Assembly: GCA_943789165.1 (NCBI GenBank)
Contig: CALSTB010000004.1
Coordinates: 186,001-250,000 of the forward strand
Direction: 5' to 3'
DNA length: 64,000 bases
Source: an uncultured Bacteroidia bacterium
GTDB taxonomy: Bacteria; Bacteroidota; Bacteroidia; NS11-12g; UBA9320
Both the position numbers and the translations under genes were made by a program. Each line of letters begins with the position of its first letter. Position 1 is the stretch's first letter. A model generated the notes under the pieces. It was given only the letters and a program-made list of their open reading frames with translations. It did not search any database and was not told the origin of the DNA. Below, piece after piece: positions 27,601 through 37,433 of the stretch.

Positions 27601-29626
27601 AAAAATGTATTTTTCACCCAATGAGGTTTGAACATAGGAGTTACCCAGAGCACAGCCATTAAAGACGAATAGCGGGTATTTGCCTTTGTTCTGTAAGTCT
27701 TCTACTTCTCCAATATTGACATCTAAAATTTCTGCCGACCCGTGACCGAAGTAGTTAAATAAATTAGCTCCTCTGTTGATTTCGGATTGTATGCCATCAA
27801 TGAGTTCATCCGTAACCGTAGTCGATTCGTTTTTTGAAAAAACAACACGTTCTACCCCGAGTAATGTGTCTTTTGCTATATTGTAATATTGGTCTACATA
27901 ACCGTTAAATGTAGTATTTTTACTAGCATCTTTACCACCAACTACTTGGATAATCTTCTTATGCCATTCTTCATAGGTGGCAGATTCATGATCTATTACT
28001 TTGTCTAAATAATTGGTGATGTCGTCATTCGACTTTGCCGCTAACCGACCAATAGGAACTCTTATGGATAGGTCTGATGCGTCTAAAGAACTGACAAAAA
28101 GGTAGTCTGACGGCGGATTCCCAATTGTCGGAACCAAATCGACGTTATCTCTAAGGGGGCGATTAAATCTAATGTTGGTATATACTTGACCTTTACCTAG
28201 CAACAAAATATTCTCCAAAGGTTCATTTAAATCATCTAAAAAATAGTTGATGGCATTTTTTACAGCCATCGGATGGTGATACCCATAATAGAATAAATCA
28301 TATAAGTCGGAGGCATATACCATTTGTACCGTATGACTTCCACCATTTATAGAGGATCGGTAATTGCTATACGCATTAGCTCCTGAGGAAAGCCGTTTGT
28401 TGGTGATAATCAGGTAATTTGCTTTAGTGGCCGTGTATTGAACAAAATTTGTTTTATTAAGATCTACTACTGATTTAGCATCCGAACCATCAACGATATA
28501 TAAGTCAAGATTGCTTCCACCTTTCGCATTGAATCTTAAGGTACTGCCATTTAAATTTCCGACAATTCGATTGTCATTTGTTCTGTCGTAAATTATTGGC
28601 GTTGATTTAGAAGACGCGTAGTTGCTAAATTCAAAGTAATTGATGTTAGATGGCGAAGTAAACCGTAATGTAGATGTATTTAATAAGTCGAAGGTTCTAG
28701 GGTACCGTAGTTTAAAATATGGAATGGTGTGATACGAAAGTGGTCTGTTATTTATGTCTGTTTCTCCCATATATAGTGTCGTAGTAGTCGACATTTTTGA
28801 CGTAGGGATTGTTATGTCGGAGAAATCGAATTTTATAGTAACATAACCATTGTGCTCACTCAACTTGAGTAAGTCGGTTTTTGTTCCAATAGCCACACCA
28901 AAACTATGGTTGAAGCCGTTGTGAAACTCAGCTGGGTTGTTTCTACTTACTGCCAACACTTCTAATGCCGCATTCGGTCCACCTGTGAATACCCCGGGCG
29001 TTTGAACCTGGAATTGTTTGAACGTGTTATCACGTGAACTGCAGAAACCTTCACCATAAACATATTCACTGTATTGTTGCTCGAGGTTGTTATTACTCGG
29101 AATACCTTCGAAATAATCTTGGCTGTAACTCTGAATTATAGTGTGCAGAAAGTAATTGTCTTTTGGTTTGCCAACAAAGTTGGGGTCATTGTAATCCGTG
29201 ATATGGCTGGAAGATGGTTGTGTGCCCCATGTCAAAAAGTACACAGAAGAATCAGCATATAAACTGTGATAAGGATTGGTTTGTAGGTTAGGATCTTTAT
29301 ATAATACAGCATCTAAGCTACCATCATTGGATTCACCGATGAATTCGATAAAATCGGACGCATCAAAGCTTCCATCGGCTTCGCCAGAAACATATATAGA
29401 AACCTCAATGCCGTTTTTAAAGACGTCAATATTTCTAGGGTCAATAGAGTTTACAGGTATTCCAGCGTCCAACAGGGTTTGGTGACTTATGCGATAAAGT
29501 CCTTCCGACCCAATTTTGAATTTGTAATAACTCTGAGAATAGTCTATCCACTCGCTACCATACGTTTGCGCATGGCTAGAAAAGGTAAAAAAAAATGCTT
29601 GTTAGTAGTATGGCAAAGCGCTTCAT
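24661..29626 (-). CDS. porU2: PorU-type T9SS sortase / C25 gingipain-family protease, frameshifted at its start
   Basis: The main open frame (24661-29472) is very large. The gene almost certainly begins at the ATG at 29626, which encodes a signal peptide (MKRFAILLTSIFF...). A run of nine T at 29587-29595 (A on the forward strand) puts that ATG out of frame; with eight T the frame reads on through FSSHAQTYGSEW into the main body, about 1654 residues. The C25 domain has the catalytic His in FNYFGHGSAE (about residue 630) and Cys in VFNGCALGNSY (about 657). Long beta domains follow, then a C-terminal sorting-like tail with YPNPF, ITGRLVKQI and LANGVYLYKAEI. PorU removes C-terminal tails of T9SS cargo and attaches them to surface polysaccharide. 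The large size fits the PorU2 subgroup; that choice is less certain than the C25 call. Confidence 0.82.
29587..29595 (-). repeat. Nine-base T homopolymer in the porU2-like signal peptide
   Basis: On the reverse strand nine T follow AAGCA within the signal peptide codons. Eight T would keep the ATG at 29626 in frame with the protease; nine T lead to a TAG five codons later. The in-frame path upstream of the main body meets TAA just before the run and has no ATG. Confidence 0.85.
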
Positions 29627-29650
29627 CTTTCAAAAATGTAGTTTACCTAC

Positions 29651-29658
29651 CAAACATA
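29651..29658 (-). promoter_or_regulatory. Bacteroidota -7 promoter element before porU2-like gene
   Basis: The reverse strand reads TATGTTTG (TAnnTTTG), 24 bases before the ATG at 29626. This supports that ATG as the true start. Confidence 0.5.
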
Positions 29659-29773
29659 CGAAAGACAAGCGGTTAAGCTACCCGCATCGCAGTCCATCTT
29701 GTCTATTATTATAGAAAAATGATTGAATTTTGGATTCGAGAATTTTAGTCCATTTCTTGGACAAGAACTTTAG

Positions 29774-29781
29774 TATTTTTG
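29774..29781 (+). promoter_or_regulatory. Bacteroidota -7 promoter element before scoA
   Basis: TATTTTTG matches TAnnTTTG and lies 17 bases before the ATG at 29799. This is why the later ATG is preferred over the upstream extension of the frame. Confidence 0.5.
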
Positions 29782-29798
29782 CCTCAAAGCTCAGTATT

Positions 29799-30494
29799 AT
29801 GAAAAAGGTTGTGGCAAATGCAGAGATCGCTGTCAAGGATATAAACGACAATGCGGTGTTAATGTTAGGAGGCTTTGGCCTATGTGGGATTCCTGAAAAC
29901 TGTATTGCTGCATTGGTCCGAAAAGGGGTTAAGAACTTAACGTGTATCAGCAACAATGCTGGAGTAGATGATTTTGGCATCGGCTTAATGCTTCAACAAA
30001 AACAGGTTAAAAAAATGATCAGTTCGTATGTTGGTGAAAATGCTGAATTTGAACGTCAATTGTTATCAGGTGAACTAGAAGTCGAACTCATTCCGCAGGG
30101 AACATTGGCGGAAAGATGTCGAGCTGCCGGTGCAGGTATTCCCGCTTTTTACACGCCAGCAGGCGCCGGAACTGAGGTCGCTGAAGGCAAAGAAACGAGA
30201 GAGTTTAATGGTAAGACTTATCTGTTAGAACACGCTTTTGAACCTGATTTTGCTCTTGTAAAGGCTTGGAAAGGAGATACGGATGGAAACATCATCTTTA
30301 AGGCCACTGCTCGAAATTTTAATCCCATGATGGCGATGGCTGGCAAACATACCATCGTGGAGGTAGATGAATTGGTTGAGCCTGGAGAGTTAGATCCTAA
30401 CTTTATCCATGTCCCAGGTATTTTTGTGAACACCATTTTTAAAGGAACGAACTACGAAAAACGCATCGAGCAACGTACCGTTCGTAAAAGTTAA
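29799..30494 (+). CDS. scoA: 3-oxoacid CoA-transferase subunit A
   Basis: The open frame reaches 29730, but family alignment and the promoter element favour the ATG at 29799 ([12 protein letters not shown]), giving 231 residues. The signature [19 protein letters not shown] is at about residues 20-38, followed by [19 protein letters not shown] and [24 protein letters not shown]. It forms the alpha part of the enzyme that moves CoA from succinyl-CoA to acetoacetate. The beta subunit gene (scoB) follows 927 bases later, separated by an opposing gene, which is not the usual adjacent arrangement. Confidence 0.92.
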   Translation: MKKVVANAEIAVKDINDNAVLMLGGFGLCGIPENCIAALVRKGVKNLTCISNNAGVDDFGIGLMLQQKQVKKMISSYVGENAEFERQLLSGELEVELIPQGTLAERCRAAGAGIPAFYTPAGAGTEVAEGKETREFNGKTYLLEHAFEPDFALVKAWKGDTDGNIIFKATARNFNPMMAMAGKHTIVEVDELVEPGELDPNFIHVPGIFVNTIFKGTNYEKRIEQRTVRKS

Positions 30495-31342
30495 TCTACT
30501 GATTCTAATGGTTGATAACCAAAAATAGTCAACCACATGCGTTCCATAAGAAATCCATGCTCAGGCGTTTCCAGTAAAAACCGCATCATCATTTCATAAG
30601 TTTCCTTTTTGTGTCGTAAAATCTGTTCTTTACGAACCGAAAGTATGCCGCCATAACTAAAATGTATGGTTTCTATTTCATCTATGCCAATACTTCTGCA
30701 GACGAACCGGACACTGTTTTGATGGTGTTTTTGAATTAAAGAAAGACACTGGATCCCAGGATCACTGTACTGATATGGACTGATGACGTTAAAGCGACCA
30801 TCAAGTATTTCAGTATAGTATTCAACACCATTAGTAGAAACCATGTGTTGATTGAGTATTTCCTGGGGAGGTATTCCTGATTCGAATTCTGGTCTGTTTC
30901 TAAGTTTAGGGTCTTTCGGCTCCAGATAGCGAACAGACAAAGGTTGGACCGGAAGATGAGAGTCCATTTGCTTTATGGAATCTAAAAATTTTGGTGCATG
31001 AGGAAATGGATCTGCTTGTGTAAATAGTATTCTGTCAGGAAGATTGTCGTAATTAGAAAGAATAAAGTGTAGAATGGTATGGCCTTCGCGTCCAATATTT
31101 ACCAAGTTATGGGTTTTTAAATTGGTAGGGAGGTTTTTTCGACCTTTATTAAATATGATATATGGAATGGAAAGTTCATTACACCATGACACGTCTTCAT
31201 CAAACCTGGCAACAACTACTAGTTGTTCACTAGGCAAGTTCATCATTTCGCTTGTTTTATTTGTAAGGTATCTTCGAATTCGGATGTTTTCGAGGACGTT
31301 TATCCAAATCTGATTGACTTTGTTTGTTATCCTTTTTATCAA
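30491..31342 (-). CDS. DUF3431 domain protein
   Basis: The 283-residue protein matches DUF3431 by [67 protein letters not shown], and [14 protein letters not shown]. This family occurs in fungi and bacteria near glycan genes and has a glycosyltransferase-like feel, but no activity is established. It lies between and opposite to scoA and scoB. Its stop shares the palindrome TTAA (30491-30494) with the scoA stop. The last 20 or so residues are probably helical ([14 protein letters not shown]). Confidence 0.72.
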   Translation of the reverse strand: MIKRITNKVNQIWINVLENIRIRRYLTNKTSEMMNLPSEQLVVVARFDEDVSWCNELSIPYIIFNKGRKNLPTNLKTHNLVNIGREGHTILHFILSNYDNLPDRILFTQADPFPHAPKFLDSIKQMDSHLPVQPLSVRYLEPKDPKLRNRPEFESGIPPQEILNQHMVSTNGVEYYTEILDGRFNVISPYQYSDPGIQCLSLIQKHHQNSVRFVCRSIGIDEIETIHFSYGGILSVRKEQILRHKKETYEMMMRFLLETPEHGFLMERMWLTIFGYQPLESVD

Positions 31343-31421
31343 ATTCTAGCTACGTTGTGATGTGAAATTAACTCAATAGTTTCTACTTTCGTGAGGCTCA
31401 AGAAGATTCAAAGAATTAATA

Positions 31422-32090
31422 ATGCTTACAAAAGAACTCATTGCCCAGCGAATTGCAAAAGAATTAAAAGACGGTTACTACGTCAACTTAGGAATTGGTG
31501 TGCCGACCTTGGTTGCCAACTACATTCCTGATGGGATGAACGTAACCTTGCAATCGGAAAATGGATTGCTTGGCATGGGACCTTTTCCAACCGAAGAAGA
31601 AGTAGATGCGGATTTAATAAATGCAGGAAAACAAACAGTAACAACCTTACCAGGATCTGCTTTTTTTGATTCGGCAACGAGTTTTGCCATGATTCGCAGT
31701 GGTAGAGTAGACCTTACTGTTTTAGGGGCCATGGAGGTGAACGACCGTGGAGACATAGCCAACTGGAAAATCCCAGGTAAAATGGTTAAAGGTATGGGTG
31801 GCGCTATGGACTTAGTCGCCTCAGCTAAAAACATTATTGTTGCCATGATGCATACCAATAAAGCGGGTGAAAGCAAACTACTGGACGAATGTACCTTGCC
31901 AATTACGGGACTGGGCTGCGTTAAAAAAGTGGTTACCAATTTATGTGTAATGGACATTACTGATAGAGGCTTTGAACTGAAGGAATTAGCACCAGGCGTA
32001 ACCGTAGACATGGTAAAAGAGGCAACTTTAGGCCGTCTCGTAGTTGAGGGGGAAATTCCAACAATGGACTTGCAAAAAAATCATATCTAA
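31422..32090 (+). CDS. scoB: 3-oxoacid CoA-transferase subunit B
   Basis: The 222-residue protein has the subunit B signature: [39 protein letters not shown], in which the Glu of SENG is the residue that forms the CoA thioester. [38 protein letters not shown] and [19 protein letters not shown] follow. With ScoA it activates acetoacetate using succinyl-CoA; acetoacetate is also a product of the homogentisate route, whose dioxygenase lies at 41035. A TACTTTCG element (31385-31392) may give it its own promoter. Confidence 0.95.
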   Translation: MLTKELIAQRIAKELKDGYYVNLGIGVPTLVANYIPDGMNVTLQSENGLLGMGPFPTEEEVDADLINAGKQTVTTLPGSAFFDSATSFAMIRSGRVDLTVLGAMEVNDRGDIANWKIPGKMVKGMGGAMDLVASAKNIIVAMMHTNKAGESKLLDECTLPITGLGCVKKVVTNLCVMDITDRGFELKELAPGVTVDMVKEATLGRLVVEGEIPTMDLQKNHI

Positions 32091-32116
32091 ACCGCATAGA
32101 AAGGTGTTGAACGGCT

Positions 32117-32124
32117 TATTTTTG
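32117..32124 (+). promoter_or_regulatory. Bacteroidota -7 promoter element before mdh
   Basis: TATTTTTG matches TAnnTTTG, 25 bases before the mdh ATG. Confidence 0.55.
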
Positions 32125-32149
32125 CGGCAAATTCTAAATAAAAAAGTAA

Positions 32150-33076
32150 ATGAAAGTAACGGTAGTTGGAGCAGGAGCAGTAGGGGCAAGTTGTGCAGAG
32201 TACATTGCCATTAAAGATTTCGCATCAGAAGTGGTGTTAGTTGATATCAAAGAAGGTTTTGCTGAAGGTAAGGCAATGGATTTAATGCAGACTTCTTCAT
32301 TAAACGGTTTTGATACTCAAATTACAGGTGTCACCAACGACTATTCTAAAACGGCAAATAGTGATGTGGCAGTTATTACAAGCGGTATTGCTCGAAAGCC
32401 TGGCATGACAAGAGAAGAATTGCTTGGCATAAACGCAGGTATTGTAAAATCAGTTGTTGCTAGTCTGTTACAACACTCTCCAAACGCAATTATCATTGTG
32501 GTAAGTAACCCAATGGATACGATGGCATACTTAGTTCATCAATCTACAAATATTCCTAAGAACAGAATCATTGGAATGGGTGGTGCGCTAGACAGTGCGC
32601 GATTCAAGTATAGATTGGCAGAAGCATTAGGTTGCCCAACCTCAGATGTTGAAGGTATGGTAATCGGAGGTCATAGCGACAAAGGCATGGTGCCACTTAT
32701 CGAAAAAGCAAGTCGAAACAGTGTAAACGTTTCAGAATTTTTAGATGCTGACCGTATGTCACAAATTGTAGAAGACACTAAAGTAGGTGGAGCCACTCTA
32801 ACTGGTTTGTTAGGAACTAGTGCTTGGTATGCGCCAGGTGCAGCAGTATCTGAGCTTGTAAAAGCAATTGCATTGGACTCTAAAAAAATGTTCCCTTGTT
32901 CTGCCCTATTAGCAGGTGAATACGGCTTAAGTGATTTGTCAATAGGCGTTCCTTGCATTCTTGGAAAGAACGGTATAGAGCAGATCGTTGAAGTTTCATT
33001 GTCAGAAGCAGAAAAAGCAAAAATGGCTGAAAGCGCACAAGGCGTAAAGGCAACAAACGCTTTGTTGAACGCATAA
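32150..33076 (+). CDS. mdh: Malate dehydrogenase (NAD)
   Basis: The 308-residue protein has the NAD-binding motif VVGAGAVGASCA (residues 4-15), the mobile loop RKPGMTREELLGINAGI, SNPMDTMAYL, and the catalytic His in GGHSDKGMVPL, with Arg in the SARFKYRLAE segment. It oxidises malate to oxaloacetate in the citric acid cycle. The HSDKG sequence replaces the HGDTM found in most LDH-like malate dehydrogenases; a similar HSD form is known in Flavobacteriales. A strong terminator follows the stop. Confidence 0.93.
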   Translation: MKVTVVGAGAVGASCAEYIAIKDFASEVVLVDIKEGFAEGKAMDLMQTSSLNGFDTQITGVTNDYSKTANSDVAVITSGIARKPGMTREELLGINAGIVKSVVASLLQHSPNAIIIVVSNPMDTMAYLVHQSTNIPKNRIIGMGGALDSARFKYRLAEALGCPTSDVEGMVIGGHSDKGMVPLIEKASRNSVNVSEFLDADRMSQIVEDTKVGGATLTGLLGTSAWYAPGAAVSELVKAIALDSKKMFPCSALLAGEYGLSDLSIGVPCILGKNGIEQIVEVSLSEAEKAKMAESAQGVKATNALLNA

Positions 33077-33097
33077 AACGAAATAATATTTAAATTA

Positions 33098-33125
33098 AGT
33101 CTCGACTTCGTCGGGACTTTTTTTT
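33098..33125 (+). terminator. Rho-independent terminator of mdh
   Basis: Arm AGTCTCGAC, loop TTC, arm GTCGGGACT (one G-T wobble), followed by eight T in all. It starts 22 bases after the mdh stop. Confidence 0.9.
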
Positions 33126-33194
33126 GTCCCGTCACAGGTAATCACCAGGGTGAAGTGGCGTATGAATCAACTGCTAAAACTTACATTTGCGGCC

Positions 33195-34307
33195 ATGACC
33201 CAAGAGAAAAAATATGATTTTCTTATCGTAGGCGCAGGTCTTTTCGGATCTGTCTTTGCTCGCGAGGTCACAGACGCTGGTTATTCTTGCCTAGTCATCG
33301 ACAAACGGAATCACATTGCTGGGAATTGTTATACTAGGGAAGAAGAAGGAATTCAAGTCCACCAGTATGGTGCCCACATTTTTCATACGAACGATGAGAA
33401 GGTATGGACATACGTGAATCGTTTTACCAAGTTCAATAAGTACCGACACATGGTTGAAGTTAATTTCAGAGGGAAGCTCCTCTCTTTTCCCATAAACTTA
33501 AAAACCTTGCAACAATTGTATGGAGTCAATAATGAAACAAACGCGGTCAAGCATCTAGAGTCTGTTCGTGAGGAAATTACTGGTAAAGACTTTGAATCAT
33601 GGGCCAAGCAGCAAGTTGGGGCCGAATTATATGAGATTTTTATAAAAGGATATACTGAAAAACAATGGGGGCGACCTGCCTCAGAGTTGCCAAGCGCTAT
33701 CATCAAACGCATTCCAATTCGAACTACAGCAAATGATGATTACTTCGACGATACTTATCAAGGCATTCCGATTGGCGGGTATACGTCATTGGTCGAAAAC
33801 ATGCTTTCAGGCATAGATGTACAATTAGGTGTCAATTATCTTGATAACAAAAAGGAATATGATAACATGGCAAATTCCATTGTCTTTACTGGACCCATCG
33901 ATGCCTATTATGGGTACCAATTTGGCGCTTTAGCGTATCGCGGTTTGAAATTCAAACAGCAAACCCTGGAGACAGACTCTTTCCAAAACACTGCCGTTGT
34001 TAATTATACGGAAGCGGAGATTCCTTTTACTCGAATTATTGAACACAAGAAATTCGATTACCAAAAATCAAATAAAACAATTGTAACAAAAGAATATCCC
34101 ACTGAATGGTGTAAAGGAGAGGAGCCATTTTATCCCATTAATGATGCGGCAAACAAAACACTTTACGAAAAATATCGATTGTTAAGCAATTCGGAACCCA
34201 ATGTGATTTTTGGCGGACGTCTAGCAGAATATAAGTATTACGATATGCACCAAGTCATTGCCTCCGCATTAACAAAAAGTGCATCTACAATTAATTTCCT
34301 CAAATGA
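33195..34307 (+). CDS. glf: UDP-galactopyranose mutase
   Basis: The open frame starts at 33150; I prefer the ATG at 33195 (MTQEKKYDFLIVGAGLFGSV), where family members begin. This gives 370 residues. FAD binds at GAGLFGSVFA, followed by CLVIDKRNHIAGN. YGAHIFHTNDEKVW, YTEKQWGRPASELP and the arginines of KRIPIRTTANDDYF mark the substrate site. The enzyme converts UDP-galactopyranose to UDP-galactofuranose, a precursor of surface glycans. TACATTTG at 33182-33189 resembles a -7 element but would leave almost no leader. It overlaps the next gene by ATGA. Confidence 0.93.
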   Translation: MTQEKKYDFLIVGAGLFGSVFAREVTDAGYSCLVIDKRNHIAGNCYTREEEGIQVHQYGAHIFHTNDEKVWTYVNRFTKFNKYRHMVEVNFRGKLLSFPINLKTLQQLYGVNNETNAVKHLESVREEITGKDFESWAKQQVGAELYEIFIKGYTEKQWGRPASELPSAIIKRIPIRTTANDDYFDDTYQGIPIGGYTSLVENMLSGIDVQLGVNYLDNKKEYDNMANSIVFTGPIDAYYGYQFGALAYRGLKFKQQTLETDSFQNTAVVNYTEAEIPFTRIIEHKKFDYQKSNKTIVTKEYPTEWCKGEEPFYPINDAANKTLYEKYRLLSNSEPNVIFGGRLAEYKYYDMHQVIASALTKSASTINFLK

Positions 34308-35164
34308 CCTACGGCGTTCGCATGATGATTTGGGCAGGGCTAACCTTTGCCATGATGAATGTGGCTGTGAAGTTATTGCCAAGCATTCCCTCTTCAGAAA
34401 TAGTGTTTTTTCGAGCCATGGTGTCGTTGATTCTTTCGGCATACTTCGTTAGAAGAAAACGAATTCCTTTTTTTGGATCTAACAAGAAAGTTTTATTACT
34501 CCGCGGATTTTTCGGAACCACAGCGTTAATGCTGTTTTTTTATACCATCCATGTATTACCCTTAGCATCAGCCATGGTCATACATTATTTATCGCCCATA
34601 TTTACGGCTCTAATAGCTCACTTTTTCTTAAAAGAACGTCTACGGTTTAGCCAAGTCTTTTTCTTCATTGTGAGTTTTGCCGGCATTGTCATCATGAAAG
34701 GGTTTGACGAACGTCTTGATTGGCTTGATGTCGCAGCAGGAGTGGGAGCAGCCCTTCTAAGTGGTGCAGCCTATAACTGCATTCGCAAGCTTAAGTTTAG
34801 TGAAGACAGCCAAGTGATTATCCTCTATTTTCCTATGGTGGCATTTCCTATCACATTGGCTTATACGCTGCTAGGTCCAGGCTGGATAACTCCCAATATG
34901 CAAGAACTCGGCTTGCTGATATTAATCGGGGTGCTAACACAAATTGCCCAATACTTTCTCACGCGTGCCTACCAATCTGAAATGGCCAATAAAGTCGCGG
35001 CTGTATCTAACTTAGGAGTGATTTACGCCCTAGCAATAGGATATTTTCTTTTTAGTGAAACATACTCAAAGCTTACCATTGTCGGTATGCTCATGGTGGT
35101 AGCAGGTGTGATTTTCAACGTTATGTTTAAGTCGAAACTTAAACCTACTTCAAGTGGTCGTTAA
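34304..35164 (+). CDS. EamA/DMT-family transporter
   Basis: The 286-residue protein has about ten hydrophobic helices in two halves, with the EamA hallmarks: MLGxTA-like MMNVAVKLLPSIPSSEIVFFRAMVSLILS at the start, LPLASAMVIHYLSPIFTALIAHFFLKERL, and in the second half SNLGVIYALAIGYFLFSETYS. Such proteins export or import small metabolites at the inner membrane; the substrate is unknown. It overlaps glf by 4 bases and the opposing hydrolase gene by 20 bases. Confidence 0.9.
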   Translation: MTYGVRMMIWAGLTFAMMNVAVKLLPSIPSSEIVFFRAMVSLILSAYFVRRKRIPFFGSNKKVLLLRGFFGTTALMLFFYTIHVLPLASAMVIHYLSPIFTALIAHFFLKERLRFSQVFFFIVSFAGIVIMKGFDERLDWLDVAAGVGAALLSGAAYNCIRKLKFSEDSQVIILYFPMVAFPITLAYTLLGPGWITPNMQELGLLILIGVLTQIAQYFLTRAYQSEMANKVAAVSNLGVIYALAIGYFLFSETYSKLTIVGMLMVVAGVIFNVMFKSKLKPTSSGR

Positions 35165-36173
35165 TGAACCGTAAAATGTCAGCGGCGTAGGCCATGCCTT
35201 CTCCGTTCATCGGACTATGATCTGAAAATTCATACATCACCAATTCTTTGTCAGTTGTGCCAATGAGTTTCTCTGCATCATACCCCAATTGTGGCGGAAC
35301 GACGAAGTCATATTTCCCCCAAAGAAGTAAAGTCGGAAGTTTAATTTTATACAAACTATCAGTGAGTGCAATGTCTTCAATACCACTTTCAACCAAGCCA
35401 TTGGCGGTGATACTTCCAGTTAATGATCCAGAAACCATATCCACAGGATTTCTAAACGGCATTCTAAATTCATCATCACCAGCCGTTTTGAGTTCACCAA
35501 TTAATTCACCTGCCTTGTGACCATATTGGTTTATTTGACCTCCTTCGTCTTCACTAATATTCAAGGTGTCAACACCATTCGCAAAGTCTACTATTTCTTT
35601 CCAATCACTAACGTTGTTTCCTTTGTCCAATTCTGCCTGACCAATGGTTTGAAACATTTTGATAGCTTCAATATTCAACCTTGGAATGTCATGTGCTCCA
35701 TTAGATTCAATCCAGCCATTGAATTGTGCTTGCCGTTTCTCAGACATCATGTATTTCGTCCCATATGTGCCACCCCAACTATGACCGTATAAAAAGAGGT
35801 TGATGTCCTTACCATATTGATTTTTAAGTAAAGTAACAAGTTGGTCTAAATCATCGAGAAGTAAGTCCATGGTAAGATCTTCTGGGTAGTTATTCCCCCT
35901 TGAATTGCCCTGGCCTCTTTGGTCCCAATACACAACAGCTATATCTTTTTCTAAGTCTTCAACATATCGACCACCACGGTATTCTAATCCATTTCCACCT
36001 GGTCCTCCATGAAGTAGAATCATAAACTTGTTGGAAGCCATATTGCCATAGACATACGCTGGCATGTCGGCACCTTTATGCCTCAAGTACAAGACATCAC
36101 CTTGTTTTATGTCAACATCGCCGCAGCCAACTGCCATCAACAAAACGGTAATCGAAAGTATATAATTACGCAT
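35145..36173 (-). CDS. Alpha/beta hydrolase, proline iminopeptidase-like lipoprotein
   Basis: The 342-residue protein has a short lipoprotein signal ending VGC. The oxyanion motif HGGPGGNG (about residue 54) and VYWDQRGQGNS are typical of the prolyl aminopeptidase group. The nucleophile is the Ser of GHSWGGT (about 128), the acid the Asp in LLWGKYDFVVPP, and the base the His in FSDHSPMNGEG. It is therefore expected to be an active, envelope-attached peptidase or esterase. The start overlaps the previous reverse-strand gene by 8 bases. Confidence 0.85.
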   Translation of the reverse strand: MRNYILSITVLLMAVGCGDVDIKQGDVLYLRHKGADMPAYVYGNMASNKFMILLHGGPGGNGLEYRGGRYVEDLEKDIAVVYWDQRGQGNSRGNNYPEDLTMDLLLDDLDQLVTLLKNQYGKDINLFLYGHSWGGTYGTKYMMSEKRQAQFNGWIESNGAHDIPRLNIEAIKMFQTIGQAELDKGNNVSDWKEIVDFANGVDTLNISEDEGGQINQYGHKAGELIGELKTAGDDEFRMPFRNPVDMVSGSLTGSITANGLVESGIEDIALTDSLYKIKLPTLLLWGKYDFVVPPQLGYDAEKLIGTTDKELVMYEFSDHSPMNGEGMAYAADILRFINDHLK

Positions 36174-36753
36174 TGCTTTGTTGTTTTAGATGTAATCGGA
36201 TACCAAATTGAAGGTTGAAACTCGGCACAACACTTTGGTTGTAAGGCATGAGGAAAAAGGCTTGTGGTTTTAAATAAACCGAAATGGGATTAGGCCTTTT
36301 CTTTAAAAAATCTCTACCCACGCTGTATGACAAGGATGGAGCGAAATAATTTTGTCCGGCGAACCTAACGCGCATTACTTCACCGTCCTCGATTTTGAAA
36401 GTCTTCCCAGCATTAAAACTTCGGACATAATGAATGCCCAAACCAGTTTCGAATTGCCAGTTGGCCGGTTTCATTCTATGTCGTTGTCGAACAATCTCAC
36501 AGCCCAAACTGAAATTGTTTTGGGTGCGGATCTGGTTGTAATAGGTAAATTGAGGTAACAGAATATTTTGTTTGCCAATGACCTTCTCACCTTTCTTTTT
36601 GTTTTTGGTAATGGTTTTGTAAGTCAAGACTTGTGGTTTGGCAATTGAAATACCAGGATGACTAAAGTTGTGGTTGACGTACGAAATTCGGTAGGTTTGT
36701 GCCCAGCTGATTGAGACAAGGCAGCAGCAAAGGAGTGTGGTAAAATATTTCAT
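36166..36753 (-). CDS. Secreted protein of unknown function, likely beta-rich
   Basis: I place the start at the ATG at 36753 (MKYFTTLLCCCLVSISWAQ, a clear signal peptide); the frame also has a TTG at 36759. The mature part, about 175 residues, alternates polar and aromatic residues (LGCEIVRQRHRMKPANWQFETGLGIHYVRSF, YFAPSLSYSVGRDF, FNLQFGIRLHLKQQ). This suggests a small outer-membrane beta-barrel, but no family is recognised. It sits directly after the rplT terminator and overlaps the hydrolase gene. Confidence 0.65.
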   Translation of the reverse strand: MKYFTTLLCCCLVSISWAQTYRISYVNHNFSHPGISIAKPQVLTYKTITKNKKKGEKVIGKQNILLPQFTYYNQIRTQNNFSLGCEIVRQRHRMKPANWQFETGLGIHYVRSFNAGKTFKIEDGEVMRVRFAGQNYFAPSLSYSVGRDFLKKRPNPISVYLKPQAFFLMPYNQSVVPSFNLQFGIRLHLKQQSNA

Positions 36754-36757
36754 AAAC

Positions 36758-36790
36758 AAAAAATCCCGTGCTAGTCAAGCTAACACGGGA
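36758..36790 (-). terminator. Rho-independent terminator of the thrS-infC-rpmI-rplT operon
   Basis: On the reverse strand an 11-base stem (TCCCGTGTTAG paired with CTAGCACGGGA, one wobble) with loop CTTGA is followed by six T. It lies 21 bases after the rplT stop and immediately before the next gene start. Confidence 0.88.
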
Positions 36791-36811
36791 CAAAATAAAG
36801 GTTTTAATCTC

Positions 36812-37156
36812 TTATTTAACTGCTTTTACTACTTGAGCAAAAGTTTCAGGATGGTTCATCGCTAAATCAGCTAACACCTTACGGTTAAGTTCGATGTTGC
36901 TCGCTCCAGCTGCTCCCATAAACTTAGAATAACTCATTCCGTTTAATCGTGCACCTGCATTGATTCTTTGAATCCACAATCCTCTGAAGGTTCTTTTCTT
37001 CGCTTTTCTGTCTCGGTAAGCGTAACCCCAACCTTTTTCAATAGCGTTTTTGGCTACTGTCCAAACATTTTTTCTTCTGCCAAAATAACCCTTGGCATGT
37101 TTCATCATTTTTTTTCGACGGCGTCTTGCCGCAACTACATTTACTGAACGTGGCAT
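36812..37156 (-). CDS. rplT: 50S ribosomal protein L20
   Basis: The 114-residue protein is basic and collinear with L20: [42 protein letters not shown], and [23 protein letters not shown]20 binds 23S rRNA early in large-subunit assembly and represses its own operon in some bacteria. It follows rpmI by 66 bases and ends at a strong terminator. Confidence 0.98.
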   Translation of the reverse strand: MPRSVNVVAARRRRKKMMKHAKGYFGRRKNVWTVAKNAIEKGWGYAYRDRKAKKRTFRGLWIQRINAGARLNGMSYSKFMGAAGASNIELNRKVLADLAMNHPETFAQVVKAVK

Positions 37157-37222
37157 ATTTTATAATTTGTGACCGAGGCGACCAAATTTTTGATTCTTAG
37201 GCCTGGCCAGGTTAAACATTAT

Positions 37223-37423
37223 TTACTTTCCAATTCTTAATAAAAACTTTACGTTGCTCTCATCAACTTTTGAAACCAAACCACTATACGTAAGGTTACG
37301 TTTTTGTTTAGTCGTTTTCTTGGTCAAAATGTGACGCTTGTACGCTTTGTTCCTCTTAATTTTACCAGTACCTGTAAGCCTAAATCGCTTTTTTGCACTG
37401 GAATTTGTTTTCATCTTAGGCAT
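37223..37423 (-). CDS. rpmI: 50S ribosomal protein L35
   Basis: The 66-residue protein has the L35 sequence [24 protein letters not shown], followed by a lysine-rich body with [14 protein letters not shown]. It belongs to the large subunit. It lies between infC and rplT, the standard order. Confidence 0.98.
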   Translation of the reverse strand: MPKMKTNSSAKKRFRLTGTGKIKRNKAYKRHILTKKTTKQKRNLTYSGLVSKVDESNVKFLLRIGK

Positions 37424-37433
37424 CTCTCTATTT

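Noticed and set aside
31520-32011. Open frame of 163 codons antisense to scoB
   Set aside because: scoB carries clear catalytic motifs on the other strand and this frame is low in plausible protein features.
32641-32700. Malate dehydrogenase HSDKG motif as a sign of altered enzyme
   Set aside because: From memory, related Flavobacteriales carry an HSD form at this place, and the catalytic His is kept.
33182-33189. TACATTTG as the glf promoter
   Set aside because: It would leave almost no leader before the preferred ATG, so I did not list it as a feature.
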